A stretch of DNA of 64,000 nt from Bemisia tabaci (Eukaryota; Arthropoda; Insecta; Hemiptera; Aleyrodidae), in contig NC_092795.1 of assembly GCF_918797505.1 (NCBI RefSeq), positions 32,041,131-32,105,130 on the forward strand, in the 5' to 3' direction. The position numbers and the translations under genes were made by a program. Positions 1-10,255 of the stretch are shown piece after piece. The notes beneath the pieces were generated by a model. The model was not told the DNA's origin and ran no database searches. It worked only from the letters and a program-made list of their open reading frames with translations. Each line of letters opens with the position of its first letter. Within the stretch, counting starts at the first letter, position 1.

Positions 1-365
1 AGCGCCGCGCAGCGAGATAGCGGTAGTCTGATTTACGCGGGAAATTCAAATATCGGATAGGTTGAGCGAACTTGCCGCGGCCGGCTAGTTAACTCCAAAG
101 ACTGGATTTCGTATATCATTGCCGGGCAATGGTATTTAACTCAGGATCTAATGATCACCCCCGGATCGATCCCTCAAATGTCAAGATTTCAACCGCATTG
201 CCGGCCCGTCCCATCCGACTACCTGAATTCTGATCGCAGAACAAAAGAAAGGGAATCCCATTCAGATTTGAAGCCAGTGCCCGCGATGAATCGATCCGGC
301 CTCTCGACACTTGACGTGATACGTGCCTTTATGAGCTATCGAAGCATATCATATGCAGTCTCTGC
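1..365. other. Unassigned flank
   Basis: No gene or repeat boundary is recognised here. Short open frames lack codon bias or any domain. Sequence resembling hAT-like element A begins at about position 366. Confidence 0.4.
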
Positions 366-390
366 CTGGAATGGAGCGGTGAGGCGGTCG

Positions 391-545
391 GCATGAAACG
401 CATAGCGCCTACGAGACTGCATGAATACTTCACGCATTGCGCCAAACAGTGTGGTCAGCAGCGGTCGGCGCGGCGTGAAACGCATAGCGCCTACAAGACT
501 GCATGAATACTTCACGCATTGCGCCAACCCAGTGCGGTCGGCGCG
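391..545 (+). repeat. Minisatellite of hAT-like element A, two units
   Basis: Two direct units of about 70-83 bp share the core GCGCCTACGAGACTGCATGA, followed by a conserved ATACTTCACGCATTGCG. The same unit occurs three times in the copy at 5018-5255 and twice at 54055-54216, so copy number varies between elements. Confidence 0.8.
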
Positions 546-724
546 GCGGTGGAAGTTAAAATTATTAAGCACATTTATGTTTGTTCTTTCATAAATTTTA
601 GTTAGTGGTTGTGTTTGTTACTTTTTTAGTGTTGACAGGGCTTTCACAAAATATGTGCCCAATACGAGTAAACGCGTCTCATACACCCCTCTCCCACCAG
701 CACGTTCACTTGATTGTTTTTCTA

Positions 725-998
725 GATCGTATTCGACAGATCACACAGGTGAGATTATATTGATATCGATTGGTTCAATTTGTAACCACAGCCTCAAAAG
801 TCAATTTAGAAATCTGAGGTGACGGGTTTCATGTGATGGAAATTTTATTCTCTCGAGTACCAAATGGAAATGAAAAGTGAAATTGTTAGGAATTTTCTCA
901 TTTTCAGCTTTTACAAGTTAAATCCTAAAATTTTTGTTTGAGGTTATGTTCTATTGTCCTGAACCAAACGATGCACCAAACCACTGTCGAATACCATC
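725..998. mobile_element. TA-flanked MITE nested in element A
   Basis: The ends GATCGTATTCGACAG and, in reverse complement, GATGGTATTCGACAG match at 14 of 15 bases, and both are flanked by TA (723-724 and 999-1000). The other two A copies lack this 274-bp segment at the same place, which confirms the insertion. The TA duplication suggests a Tc1/mariner-type mover. There is no coding capacity. Confidence 0.82.
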
Positions 999-1079
999 TA
1001 TTGATGTTTCAAAACGAATGAGAAGGGGGCGGAAAAATACAGGCGGCCCATGGGCGGCAAGTAGGTGAATCCGGCCCTG

Positions 1080-2069
1080 GGCCCTGCCATTCTCTTAAAA
1101 AATGTTCCGAAAAATGCCGAGTAAATTGGAGATAACGCACTGGTCGAATATACCGATTTCAGCGCTCACGTGCAAAGGATCGACGTGATTATAGTTGCGT
1201 TAACTCCACTTACACACGTGGCAGGTGAAAACCTGTTCATTCTCACACACTCACCTTGATCCGATACTTAGAGGAACATTCATCACGAAATTATCCCCCT
1301 CCATTCGGGCTCTCGTCCACTCTGGGACTGTGGGGCGCAGAAAAAAATCCTGCTCCACCACGGGCATAATTCATGCACGGTTTCATTCACAAACTGGGGA
1401 CTACAGAGTATCTCTGATTTATGCCGATATGAATAGACTTGATACTTTATAGGAGGCTGCAGACGCGACGCCTTGTCGGCCGGGGTGTGAGTATAAATAA
1501 TACGAAATATAAACATTGATGGGGCATACGCATACGGCTGCGTATCGGCGCGTAACTTAAAAGATGATTTAGAGTTTGCCGCTGACCGCATTTATAAATC
1601 GCCATCCTCCAAGCTGTAACCATCGAAAAGGACGCGGAGGCTCCATTCTTTGACTTTAATCGCTCATGATGAGTCCCGAAAACCTCCTGTGGAAGCTGCT
1701 TTAGACTTATTTCCTCAAACATTCCGCCAGAAGTTGGCACAGCTCATGCCCTCCCGCATCGAAAAGTAGGCGAAGGAATCCGCCGACAGCGCACGGTTGC
1801 CAAATCATGTAATATTTTTTTTATTTAGGTTTTGTGGAATAACTCGATTCGGAAATATGAACATACTGTTATAACTACATTAAAACGTAATTATGTGGGA
1901 AAGCGTTCCGTGGAAGATTGCACGAGGAATCACGTCGACTTTATTCTACATTAAAGACGCCTACAGCTCGATGGACATGAGTCATCCTTGAGCGGATGTG
2001 AACTTTGACTTCGGAAATTAACTGTGTGAGTCGTATGTATGGTCGTTCCTCACAAACAGTTCTTGGTTT
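1080..2069. other. Unassigned stretch
   Basis: AT-rich sequence. Overlapping short frames on both strands (1225-1740) show no domain or splice context. I see no repeat boundary. Confidence 0.35.
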
Positions 2070-2380
2070 ACAATATGATCAAAAGAGGCTTGAGGTAATC
2101 CCTAACATATCATCATAAAAAGGGCAATTTTTGCCCACCTTGAGTAAAATTTGGCTGTATAACTTTGAAAATGAATCCTTGTAAGAAACAATGATTTTTC
2201 ACCGAAAAAAGTACAGAACACAGAAAAAAAATTCTATGGTTTTGGCAAACATTTACATGACTCTCAATATATTTTCTTTCCTGATTTGTAAATTTTTTAG
2301 TGGAAAATCAATGTAATCCCTTGCAGAAAAGGAATTCTTTAGAGCACGCCTAAGAATGCGACCCTTAGACTATACTGTCA
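2070..2380. repeat. Family J repeat, diverged copy
   Basis: Resembles the palindromic repeat at 20150-20668, including a conserved stretch around AAAAGTACA and the flanking CATCATAAAAAGG. Ends are eroded, so limits are approximate. Confidence 0.5.
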
Positions 2381-2574
2381 TGGTAATATGTAAAACGCTG
2401 TATGGACATTACAGAGTTGCTAAAATTCGGGATGGATATGTATTTTTTAGGCAAGTTATGCATATATTTCATGGAAATTTTTAGAAGTTTTTCACTACTT
2501 AACTGGCTAACAAAATTGTCTGAGAAAATCAAAAGAAAAATATTTTCGATTTTCCCATTAAATTAGTTTTCATA

Positions 2575-2881
2575 CACGGAGAAAAAAACTTCGTGCATGG
2601 GACCCGAAGTTGAGGTCACATGGATCTCTGAAGTTTTCGGATCTCGCATCCGAAAACTTGAGGTCCAGCTGCCGAAGTTCGGGTCAGACATATAGTACTT
2701 ATGTACATACCGAAGGGTTCGGGTCACACATGTGAAGTATCCGGTACATACCTAAGTACTTCGGACGCCTAAACCGAACTTCGGTAGTTGGACCTCAAGT
2801 TTTTCGATGCGTGATCCGAAAACTTCAGAGATCCTTATGACCTCAACTTCGAGTCCCATGCACGAAGTTTTTTTCTCCGTG
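2575..2881. mobile_element. Near-perfect 307-bp palindromic MITE, CACGGAG ends
   Basis: The ends CACGGAGAAAAAAACTTCGT and their reverse complement are perfect, and the match continues with few mismatches through both arms, so the element is a near-complete foldback. TA flanks both ends (2573-2574, 2882-2883). It belongs to a loose group in this window whose ends read CAC(T/G)G followed by oligo-A. The internal motif CCGAAGTTCGGGTC recurs in both arms. Confidence 0.82.
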
Positions 2882-2883
2882 TA

Positions 2884-2942
2884 GAAGGAAATATGGCAAC
2901 GTCAGGCGGCTCATACGGTGTTTTTCCTGTAGCACAGCAGTA
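2884..2942 (+). repeat. Family B, right end only
   Basis: GGCAACGTC followed by CATACGGTGTTTTTCCTGTA and a degraded CACGGCAGTA end. No left end is present, because the B copy abuts the CACGGAG palindrome. Confidence 0.7.
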
Positions 2943-3521
2943 CAGGGAAAATTTGAAAACGAGGGCTCCGGAATAGATCGTCGTCTCTGATCGGAAGTGG
3001 CGAATCGTCTATTTGATTTTGAGCTCTTTTACGGTACCGTTTGGTAACAGCGGGGCCCGGGGCCAGGTGACCTGCGTGGGCCCCGTTTGTTGACGGTGAG
3101 CGGGCGCCGCGGGCCACGTGCTCTGGCCGAGGGCCGAGGGACAGCTGGTCCCGCAGGGGAGGGGGGTCCGCGGTCCGGTCCCTCGACAATGCAGAACGCG
3201 GCTCGCTCCTCCAAATTATAGGGGCTCCGCCGAAATATTTGCTTTGCGCTACGGGTTCCGCCTGCTATTCGCAGGTTCTTTTCAAACTTTTTATCACCCC
3301 AAGAGAAATGGATGCGGTTCCGCCGTTTAGGCCGAGTCGAGTTTCAGGAGGGCTCCTTCCGCTTGTAGGAGTCTCAGGTGAAAAAGCCAGTTTTGGGTCA
3401 TTCCACGTCAAATCAACAAAAAGTTTTTAAGATTTAACTCGATGCGATCCAAGTTCAGCCTGGCGGCTCGCGTCTCATTTTAAACGAGATTGCAAATTTT
3501 CAAATCTAAGTATTGGTAAAT
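2943..3521. other. Spacer with a GC-rich block at about 3030-3215
   Basis: The block is strongly GC-rich and CpG-containing against an AT-rich background, with a CACGTG E-box near 3115. It could be an old promoter or a GC-rich repeat. Overlapping open frames on both strands are what GC-rich DNA gives by chance, and no protein family is recognisable. Confidence 0.3.
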
Positions 3522-3750
3522 GGACTGCGTTAGCGTTAGACAGAAGGAACCAAGTCACATTAGCTATTGCCGAATTTAATTGGGCAATTTAAGTTTTTGC
3601 ATGAAAACAGTTGTGCGGATTTTCGTTCAAATTTCAGAGGATTTTCTCCATAGTACGAAGCAAATTCCTTCAAATTTTCAAAGGAATCCACACAAACGTT
3701 CTTTCGTAAAACTTAAATGGCCCAGTTAAATTTGGCAATACCTGATGTGG
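3522..3750 (+). mobile_element. Family C MITE, copy 1 (right end truncated)
   Basis: Begins GGACTGCGTTAGCG and carries the family body (GGAACCAAG, CAGCTATTGCC-like motif, inverted at the right). The right terminal repeat breaks off after CTGATGTGG at 3750, where a family D-like sequence begins. Confidence 0.75.
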
Positions 3751-3880
3751 TGGCACTACCTCGGTGGATGACGTCAAAAACCCGACATCTCAAAGGGCGA
3801 TATCGCTGTTAATATTGAACGAAAAAAGTTGCTATTCGGACGGATCTTGTTATTTTTCAACTGATCTACAAGAATCAAGC
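3751..3880. repeat. Family D-like fragment
   Basis: CGGTGGATGACGTC followed by a GCGATATC motif resembles the right arm and flank of the palindrome at 36903-37065. No clear ends. Confidence 0.45.
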
Positions 3881-4250
3881 ATCAAAACACAATTCTGTGA
3901 CCAGCGCAACTGACGAACGTAGTCAATTTTTCATGTTGCATTTTGCGCTTTCAGTTGCTTCCTATCTCTGCTATCATTTCTAAGTGGCCACATGCGCTGG
4001 CCAATTGATGAGACGCATTTAATGAGCGGAGGAGAATTTTCGTCACCGAGTTCAATTCACTGGAGCAAACGTCGCGTCGCCTCATTAAGCTCGACGATGA
4101 TACAATTAAAAACAACATGGTTGCCTCCCCTTTTAATTTTCGTGTTCCGGGGGGCACTGCCCTCAGGAATATTGAACCTTCCTGAAACCTAAAATTCTGC
4201 ACAGTTCCGAGTAACTCCATTTCACACGCGAGGACCAGAGATCAAATCAA
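3881..4250. other. Unassigned stretch
   Basis: Overlapping frames on opposite strands (3951-4220) have no domain. I see no repeat structure. Confidence 0.35.
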
Positions 4251-4550
4251 TCATGAAATGGTTCTGTTATACAATACTGGCCTAAAAATGGGAGTCTGAA
4301 GGCCGATTTTGGCGGGGAAAAAAGAGTTTGGCGGGTTTGTGGTCGGATGCCGAAAAATCCCCATTTTTCGCCAAAATCTGCCCACAGGCCCCCATGATTA
4401 TGCCTGTATTTCACCTGAAGAATGGAAATGACCAAGTCATTATGCATTCGTAAAATATCGACCTTCAAAAAACAAAAAATCGTCGAGTTGAGAAACCCAG
4501 CGAGGGTGGGCCTAAAAACGACCCTCATCGATACCCCTCCTTTCAGACAC
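4251..4550 (-). repeat. Family O half-copy
   Basis: Corresponds to half of the larger palindromic repeat at 6835-7360. Shared motifs are GATGAGGGTCGTTTTTAGGC (reverse complement), a TTTTTTG tract and ATTTTACG. Confidence 0.55.
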
Positions 4551-4682
4551 TTACAAAGTCTCCTTTCCCTGAAACTCCAGGTCCTTTAGACACCACGAAG
4601 GAAAGTAAAGACGTAAAAATAATAGTTGAGTCAGGGATGCAGAAAGTTCTTGCCATTTCCATTTTTTATATTCACCTATACC

Positions 4683-5569
4683 CAGGGCCGGATTAAGGGG
4701 GTGGCCACATGGGCCGCGGCCCATGGCGGCAAATCTAAGGGGCGGCAAAAATTTGCAATTTTTTTAAATGTAGGTATAAAAAAATTGGATTTATATAAAC
4801 AAAATTACAAACGAGAAAAGGCGACAAAATTTCTCATTTCCTGAGAGTATAGTAATTTCTAATTTTGTCGTCTTTTAGTGATACAAGAGGCAGCACCTTC
4901 AATAAGTCAATTTAAGAGAGAGACCAAACTCGCAATTTGGCCTGGAACGGCGCGACTTAAAGAGAAATGATAGCAAGGACTTGAGATGAAAAGGAGGAGC
5001 CCTCGGCGCGGCTATCGGCATGTAACACATATTAGCGCCTACAGGACTGCACGAATACTTCACGCATTGCATCAAACACATTGCGGTCAGCGTGAAACGG
5101 ATAGCGCCTACAAGACTGCATGAATACTTCACGCGTTGCGTCCAACACAGTGCGTTCAGCTGCGGTCGGCGTGGAACACATAGCGCCTACAAGCCTGTCG
5201 GAATACTTCACGCATTGCGCCAAACACGGTGCGGTCTGCGCGGCGCGGCGGCGGAAGTTAAAATCATTGATCCACATTCATGTTTATTCTTTCATATAAT
5301 TTTTTGTTCATTTCTCATGAATAGAAGGCCTTGTCCACACAGAGATAGGTTTACGGAACTTAACTTTCGCACAAAGGTCCGTGAACTTTTGCTAGTAATG
5401 TTGACAGGGCTTTCCAAAAAAATGTTTTCAACACGAGTAAATGCGTCTTATGCACCCCTCCCCTGCTGACACGTTCATTTGATGGTTTTTATCGAGTTTC
5501 AAAACGAATGAGAAGGGGGCGGCAAAATGCAGGCGGCCCATGGGCGGCAAGTAGGTGAATCCGGCCATG
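4683..5569 (+). mobile_element. hAT-like non-autonomous element A, copy 2 (complete)
   Basis: 887 bp bounded by CAGGGCCGGATT and AATCCGGCCATG, with inverted ends extending imperfectly about 32-34 bp through ATGGGCCGC. A perfect 8-bp target duplication, CCTATACC, flanks it (4675-4682 and 5570-5577). An 8-bp duplication together with a CAGGG end is the hAT signature. It has no transposase frame; the body holds a three-unit minisatellite. Confidence 0.92.
5018..5255 (+). repeat. Minisatellite of element A, three units
   Basis: Three direct units of about 70-80 bp, each with AGCGCCTACA and ATACTTCACGC, sit in the middle of element A copy 2. This copy carries one unit more than the other two. Confidence 0.82.
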
Positions 5570-5577
5570 CCTATACC

Positions 5578-6281
5578 GATTTTAAAAAACCGCTTTTCTT
5601 TAGAAATTTTCAAAAATATGACTTTTCTATGGCTGAGACCGGAAAAATTGCTGCGATAAACGCAAGAAACGCAATTTTACGCAAAACATGTAAACACACA
5701 AAAGTAATACTTGAGCCAGGAACGCGGAAAATTCTTAGGCTTCCTATTTTCCTCACCGGCCCATCCCTTTTAAAAACTCATTTTACTTTAGAAATTGTAA
5801 AAATACGACTTTTTCATGAATTTGTACGTAAATATGCCGCGATTTAGCGCACAGCACGTGACTCACACCGCGGTTTTACGAAAAACACGTTATTTTCACC
5901 GCAGTTCTGCAAAAATTATCGCGATTCGGCCGCAGATTTCACCTCTCAGACAACCGTTTTCGCGGTCTTCCCATTTTCACACGGGACAGATCGCGACCCG
6001 CCCGGTGGCGCGTTCGCGAAGATTTTGCACCCCTGACTCGAGCGTAAAATCGTAACATAAAATCAAGCGGCCGGACAGGACGAGCAACTCGGGGTCATCG
6101 CCATCCGTGCTGGCCGACGGCCGGCGCTGCCTGCCACAGGCCCGTTCGCCGTTCGCCGTTTGCCCCCGCTCACTCGACTCCTCCTCCAACTTATCAAGCT
6201 CCGGAGCTTTTCCTCACGGGCTCCAATCTTCGCATCGGCGGCGCGCCCCGACCCACCCCGGCTCAAAGTGGCTTCATACTC
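5578..6281. other. Unassigned stretch, GC-rich at about 6060-6290
   Basis: The first part is ordinary AT-rich DNA. The second is GC-rich with open frames on both strands that do not resemble any protein. It ends where a family B left end begins. Confidence 0.3.
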
Positions 6282-6435
6282 GGCCGTGCTGAGGAAAAAC
6301 ACCGTATCAAAATGCTTTGTTGCCAAATTTCCCCCATGAAGATGTCCATTTTTTAGAAAATCATGAATTTTTAGATAGGTACTCGAGATCTTGGCTGATA
6401 CCAGGTTGCCAAAGAGGGTGTTGGAGTGGGTCCCC
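6282..6435 (-). repeat. Family B, diverged short copy
   Basis: Left end GGCCGTGCTGAGGAAAAACA with an inverted partner GGTTGCCAAAG near 6412. The middle is shorter than in the full copies (about 257 bp). Confidence 0.55.
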
Positions 6436-6443
6436 CCAGGTAT

Positions 6444-6655
6444 CACTGAAAAACAAAGAATCTTAAATTTGCCGCCGAGAAGTATTTCTTCTTAAATCCA
6501 GAATTTTTCTGATTAATATAAGCTACTTTTTTGCTTAACCCAAGCATTATTTTTCTTGTGTCAAGAAAAAGTCAGCTTAAAGCAAGAAAAAAAAAAAATT
6601 CTTGGCGGCAAATTCAAGAACCATCATGCTTGATCCAAGCTACTTTTTTCCAGTG
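6444..6655. mobile_element. CACTG-ended MITE with internal inverted repeat
   Basis: Starts CACTGAAAAAC and ends TTTTTTCCAGTG followed by TA. An internal inverted pair around AAATTTGCCGCC (about 6465-6483 and 6599-6620) is mirrored across the element. Its right end is the same as that of family F. Confidence 0.65.
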
Positions 6656-6834
6656 TAGGTGACGGAGAGGGCGTCCAACCAGACGGTGGGTAGAGGGCAT
6701 CCGTGGAGAGATGGAGAGATGTCAGCTTCCGGAGGATCTCTACCATGACAGATTCCTGTGGCGGGTAGGCGTCGCAGAGCGCCCTAGCGCGCCGTAAAAG
6801 CGGGTTATACATACATACTTGAGATCACTTTGCA

Positions 6835-7360
6835 AAGAAAGGAGAGGTATCGATAAGGGTCGTTTTTGGGCCCACTCTGAATTTCCTTGACCCTACAATT
6901 TTTTGATCATTGAATATCTATATTTTACGGAATACAAATTCGTCTTTTGAAGGCAAAGTATATATTGTGTTAAACTCCAATCCTTGAATTCAATCTGACA
7001 GTCCTGTTCATCATTCATACATAAAGCCTTAGATGAACACTGGTATTAATAGATAAATCATAATGAACATGTTCAGAACATTAACTTATATTGATTGGGT
7101 CATTTTTACGGTATCTTTTAGGGTCTAGTCCTGACTTAAACAAAGGTCTAGGGCTGGGTTTTTGGGCGAAAATGCGGATTTTTTGGCATTCGACCGCAAT
7201 TTACAGAACCCACATTATTCGCCGATTCCGGCTTTCAAACCCGTGTTTAGGCTAATGTTAGTCTCGAAAAGGGACCAAAAATAACCAAATCATGATGCAT
7301 TCCATAAAATACAGACTTTCAATGAGCAAAACGTTTTAGAATCGAGAAAGTTCAGGTTGG
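6835..7360. repeat. Family O palindromic repeat
   Basis: The left arm (AGGTATCGATAAGGGTCGTT onward) is the inverse of 4440-4545. The right arm resembles 4251-4500. The arms are imperfect and the ends undefined, so this is an old foldback element. Confidence 0.5.
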
Positions 7361-7745
7361 GCAAACAGGCTGCCCAAAAATCAGTACTTTTACAGTACTT
7401 TTTCAGCACATACCCAAGAAATTCAGTACCTCTTCAACAGAAAAATTCAGTACTTTTTTCAGTACCGTCAATTAACGAAATTCGAAAATTTTCAAACATT
7501 TGCATTGCTCACTCAAATTGCGACCAAAATGATAAAAAATAAAAAAAATCCGGACCTTCTTGCGGAATTACCGCACTTTTTCGGTACTTCCGGACCGCCC
7601 TTGAAAAATCAAAACTATTTCCGAACTTTCCAAAAATTCCGGACTTGTAGACACCTTGTAAAAGCAGTCGTCATTGAGATCCCACTATTCTCTGGAAAAT
7701 CGAGCGAAAAACACTCTCAATTTTCCCGACAATTCGTTATATATC
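7361..7745. repeat. Short-motif repeat region
   Basis: Five close occurrences of CAGTAC(T/C)TTT-like motifs (7380-7470), then a similar CGGAC/CGGTAC series (7550-7640). It looks like a decayed element with internal simple repeats. No ends could be defined. Confidence 0.35.
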
Positions 7746-7806
7746 GAAGGAACTTTGGCAACGCTCACAGGTTCATACGGCGTTTTTCCTTATAACACGG
7801 CAGTAG
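7746..7806 (+). repeat. Family B, right end only
   Basis: TTTGGCAACGCTC followed by CATACGGCGTTTTTCCTTA and AACACGGCAGTAG. Confidence 0.7.
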
Positions 7807-8079
7807 TGCAAACAGTTTTTCAATTTAATTGCAGTCGCGTCTTTCAAACTCGCCACGCCGCCGCCACCGCCCAAGAGTTGAGAGGATTTTTCATCGAGGC
7901 GCTCTCTTCCCAGCTCGGAGAAACTTTCTGCGCCATATTTTTGCCCGCTCTCTTTAATGTCGTTCCCGAGACTCGGGAAATTTCGCGCTCGTCAAAGTAT
8001 TTTTCTCGTCCTCTCTCCTCGAGTTCGCCGAGAGGTTTCCAATTTATTTCGTCTCCAGCTTGCGGCTCGTGCCGATAAA

Positions 8080-8204
8080 TCGTCGCTCTTCTGGCGGAGG
8101 GACGTATCTCGATTCTGGCATGAGCCCCAGAATGCATTGATTGGTATGAAAAACAGGGTTCACGTAGGAATTGAGATACGCCCTTACGTCATAAAGGCGA
8201 CGAA
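8080..8204. mobile_element. Family K palindromic MITE, copy 1
   Basis: About 125 bp with inverted arms: CGTCGCTCTTCTGGCGGAGG at the left and, inverted at the right, a CGTCGCCTTTATGACG-like arm. Both arms contain GGGACGTATCTC or GGGCGTATCTC. A related copy lies at 40882-41005. Confidence 0.65.
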
Positions 8205-8555
8205 ATTGGGCAAGTTGCGAACTCTGCAGTTCTTTCTTCAACTTTTGAGAGTCGGCCCGGGGCGAGATGATCACATGCGTGACTCTTATGACTTCGAGTA
8301 ACTTGCAACTGAACGCTTCAATGCTCGACTCGGTTGCATGAGGGAACTTATGAAAACTAATGTAATAAGACTAATGGTTTTCAGGATGCCTCAGAAATTC
8401 AGGATCTGGATTTCATGAAAGGAGAGGAAAACCTAACCCGACTTCGAAAATATGTGGAATATCAAAGTTTTCATTCCAAGTAACTGAAGTTTTAAACCAG
8501 TGATGTTTTTGGTAAAAACTATACAATACAAGTCTAACTAGACTAACAAATATTC
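8205..8555. other. Unassigned stretch
   Basis: No gene or repeat structure recognised. Confidence 0.35.
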
Positions 8556-8690
8556 ACCGGATAAAAAAGACTCTTGGATTTAGAGTCTAGACTCTTAAAA
8601 ACATTGACAAGAAAAAATACTCTGGATTCATTCGGATTTTTCCTTGAATCGAAGAGCCAAACCTCTTAATTGAGTGCGAAACCACGTACC
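8556..8690 (+). repeat. Family F, left arm only
   Basis: CACCGGATAAAAAAGACTCT, then GATTTAGAGTCTAGACTC and GACAAGAAAAAATACTC, match the left half of the complete F copy at 10026-10253. The right arm is missing. Confidence 0.7.
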
Positions 8691-8889
8691 TCCGTTTGCG
8701 ACGTTGCAGAATTTCATTCGAGCCTGATTTACTTTCCTTTAGAAAACTAGTCAATGTGATTTCTTGGAAACTTCCTCGATTTTTCATCTTTGCAAGCAGG
8801 AAATTCTGTATACATTTCAATCTGTGAAGTTAGCTCAGTTCTCTTTGAAAAGATAAAATAGGAGTAGAAATTTTGAGCCACCGCAGTGG

Positions 8890-9370
8890 TGATACGTGAT
8901 TTTAAACTTTGGCCACCGACATCCATGAACGCTCATATCGTTCATACGCCGCAATGGACAGGGTTGCCACAGAATTTAGAAAATGAAATTCCCTTACATT
9001 TCCCTGACACATTTTGGTGAAATTTCCGAACAATTGAAGATCTGACTGATGGTTAAGAAAGCATAATGGAAAATGGTTTTCAGGCAAAATTTCTTGTCCA
9101 AAATCTCAAACCCATTCTAGAAAGCAAATGAAGGTGATTTAACACATTTTCCCTGAAATTTTCGTCAGTTTCCCTGACTTCTCCCAGTTTTCCCTGACAT
9201 TTCCCGGTTTTCCCTGACTGTTGCAACCCTGAATGGAGATACGCGGTTTCGCACTTTGGCCATCGATATCCATAAACGCTACTTATCATTCATACGCCGC
9301 AATGGAGATACAATATTTTGCACTTTGCCCATCGACATTCACAAACGCTCATATCGTATGTCCTACGCAC
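8890..9370 (+). repeat. Three 70-bp direct repeats, one pair split by an insertion
   Basis: Units at about 8890-8958, 9232-9303 and 9304-9370 share ACTTTGGCCA, CGACATCCATGAACGCT-like sequence and CATACGCCGCAATGG. A 273-bp element (8959-9231) separates units one and two, with the AATGGA motif of the unit duplicated on both sides. Confidence 0.75.
8959..9231. mobile_element. CAGGGTTGC-ended non-autonomous element
   Basis: Starts CAGGGTTGCCACAG and ends CTGTTGCAACCCTG, which match at 13 of 14 bases when inverted. AATGGA flanks both sides (8953-8958, 9232-9237), and the neighbouring repeat unit shows the single-copy empty site. The interior is rich in TTCCCTGAC motifs. The ends look hAT-like, but the duplication reads as 6 bp rather than 8. 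Confidence 0.78.
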
Positions 9371-10025
9371 CACGTCGACTTCAAAATCCGACGGCGATCA
9401 TTCCATTTTCATCCGAGCGACTCAACTTGGAGTCAACTCAGGGCAGAGTGCAGTATGAATGCATTCGCAGTCATCACTCGGGTTAATATTTCCGAGTTTC
9501 AGATACGCGTTGAGCACTTCGAACGACCCTTACTCCCTAATTTTCCCGGAGCATCACCGGCTCCGGGCGTCGAGACGAGGTGATATTGAATTCTGTCGCC
9601 GCGTACTCTCGTGCCCAGGAAATTGATGCTGAGTGCGTCTCTGCACTCGGCAATTTTATTTTCCAATCCTTATTCGTTTATTTCCGCTTCGCGAGCCCGA
9701 GCCGACGCGACGCCGCGACGCTACCATTTTGCTGCTCGTGACAGCTCCTCCGATTTCCAATCATTTTCCAATCCGATCCGGAGCCGGAGGTGGAGGTGGA
9801 GGCCCAATGGACGGCTCCGATGATTCCGTAGATACGCCGATCCTTTTAGGACTCATTACGCGGTTGAAAATCTCCTTGAAACTGTATTTAAAAAAACTGA
9901 AAAAAAACTTACGGAATGTATAGACACACCGTAAGTTCCGCGTGCTGGAGCCGTCACTCCAGCGAGAAAAAATACGAGAAAGGGTGAACAGTTGGAGGAT
10001 CAATGATATGTTTCAGTGATTAGTA
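9371..10025. other. Unassigned stretch
   Basis: Open frames at 9611-9923 overlap each other and have no domain. No repeat boundary is seen before the family F element. Confidence 0.3.
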
Positions 10026-10253
10026 CACTGGAAAAAAAACACATTGGATCTAGAGTCCAGACTCTTAAAAACATCGACAAGAAAAAATACTATTGATTCA
10101 ATCGGATTTTTGCTTAGATCAAGAACCAAACCTCTTAATTTGAGCGGATTTCCTTTTGATTTAAGCAAAAATCTGATCGAATCAAGAGTATTTTTTCTTG
10201 TCAATGTTTTCAAGTGTCTGGACTCTAGATCCAATGTGTTTTTTTTTCCAGTG
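10026..10253. mobile_element. Family F palindromic MITE, complete copy
   Basis: 228 bp from CACTGGAAAAAAAACACATT to the inverse AATGTGTTTTTTTTTCCAGTG-type end, flanked by TA (10024-10025, 10254-10255). The arms contain GGATCTAGAGTCCAGACTCT and its inverse, and GACAAGAAAAAATA and its inverse. Related copies are at 8556-8690 and 19558-19789. Confidence 0.88.
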
Positions 10254-10255
10254 TA

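Larger units (their letters stand above)
366..1079 (+). mobile_element. hAT-like non-autonomous element A, copy 1 (left end missing)
   Basis: Matches the complete copies at 4683-5569 and 53715-54546 from about position 366 onward. It has the internal minisatellite (two units, about 391-545), the segment with AATCCGGCCCTG at the right end, and the same order of motifs. The terminal CAGGGCCGGATT, read in reverse complement at 1068-1079, is intact. The left 300 bp of the family is absent or unrecognisable. A separate TA-flanked MITE interrupts it at 725-998. Confidence 0.75.

Noticed and set aside
336..572. Frames with repeated CVKYSCSLVGA here and at 4899-5277 and 53943-54254
   Set aside because: They are translations of the hAT-like element's minisatellite, not a gene family.
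3029..3214. GC-rich open frames as a proline-rich protein
   Set aside because: All three frames on both strands are open over the block; no start or splice context.
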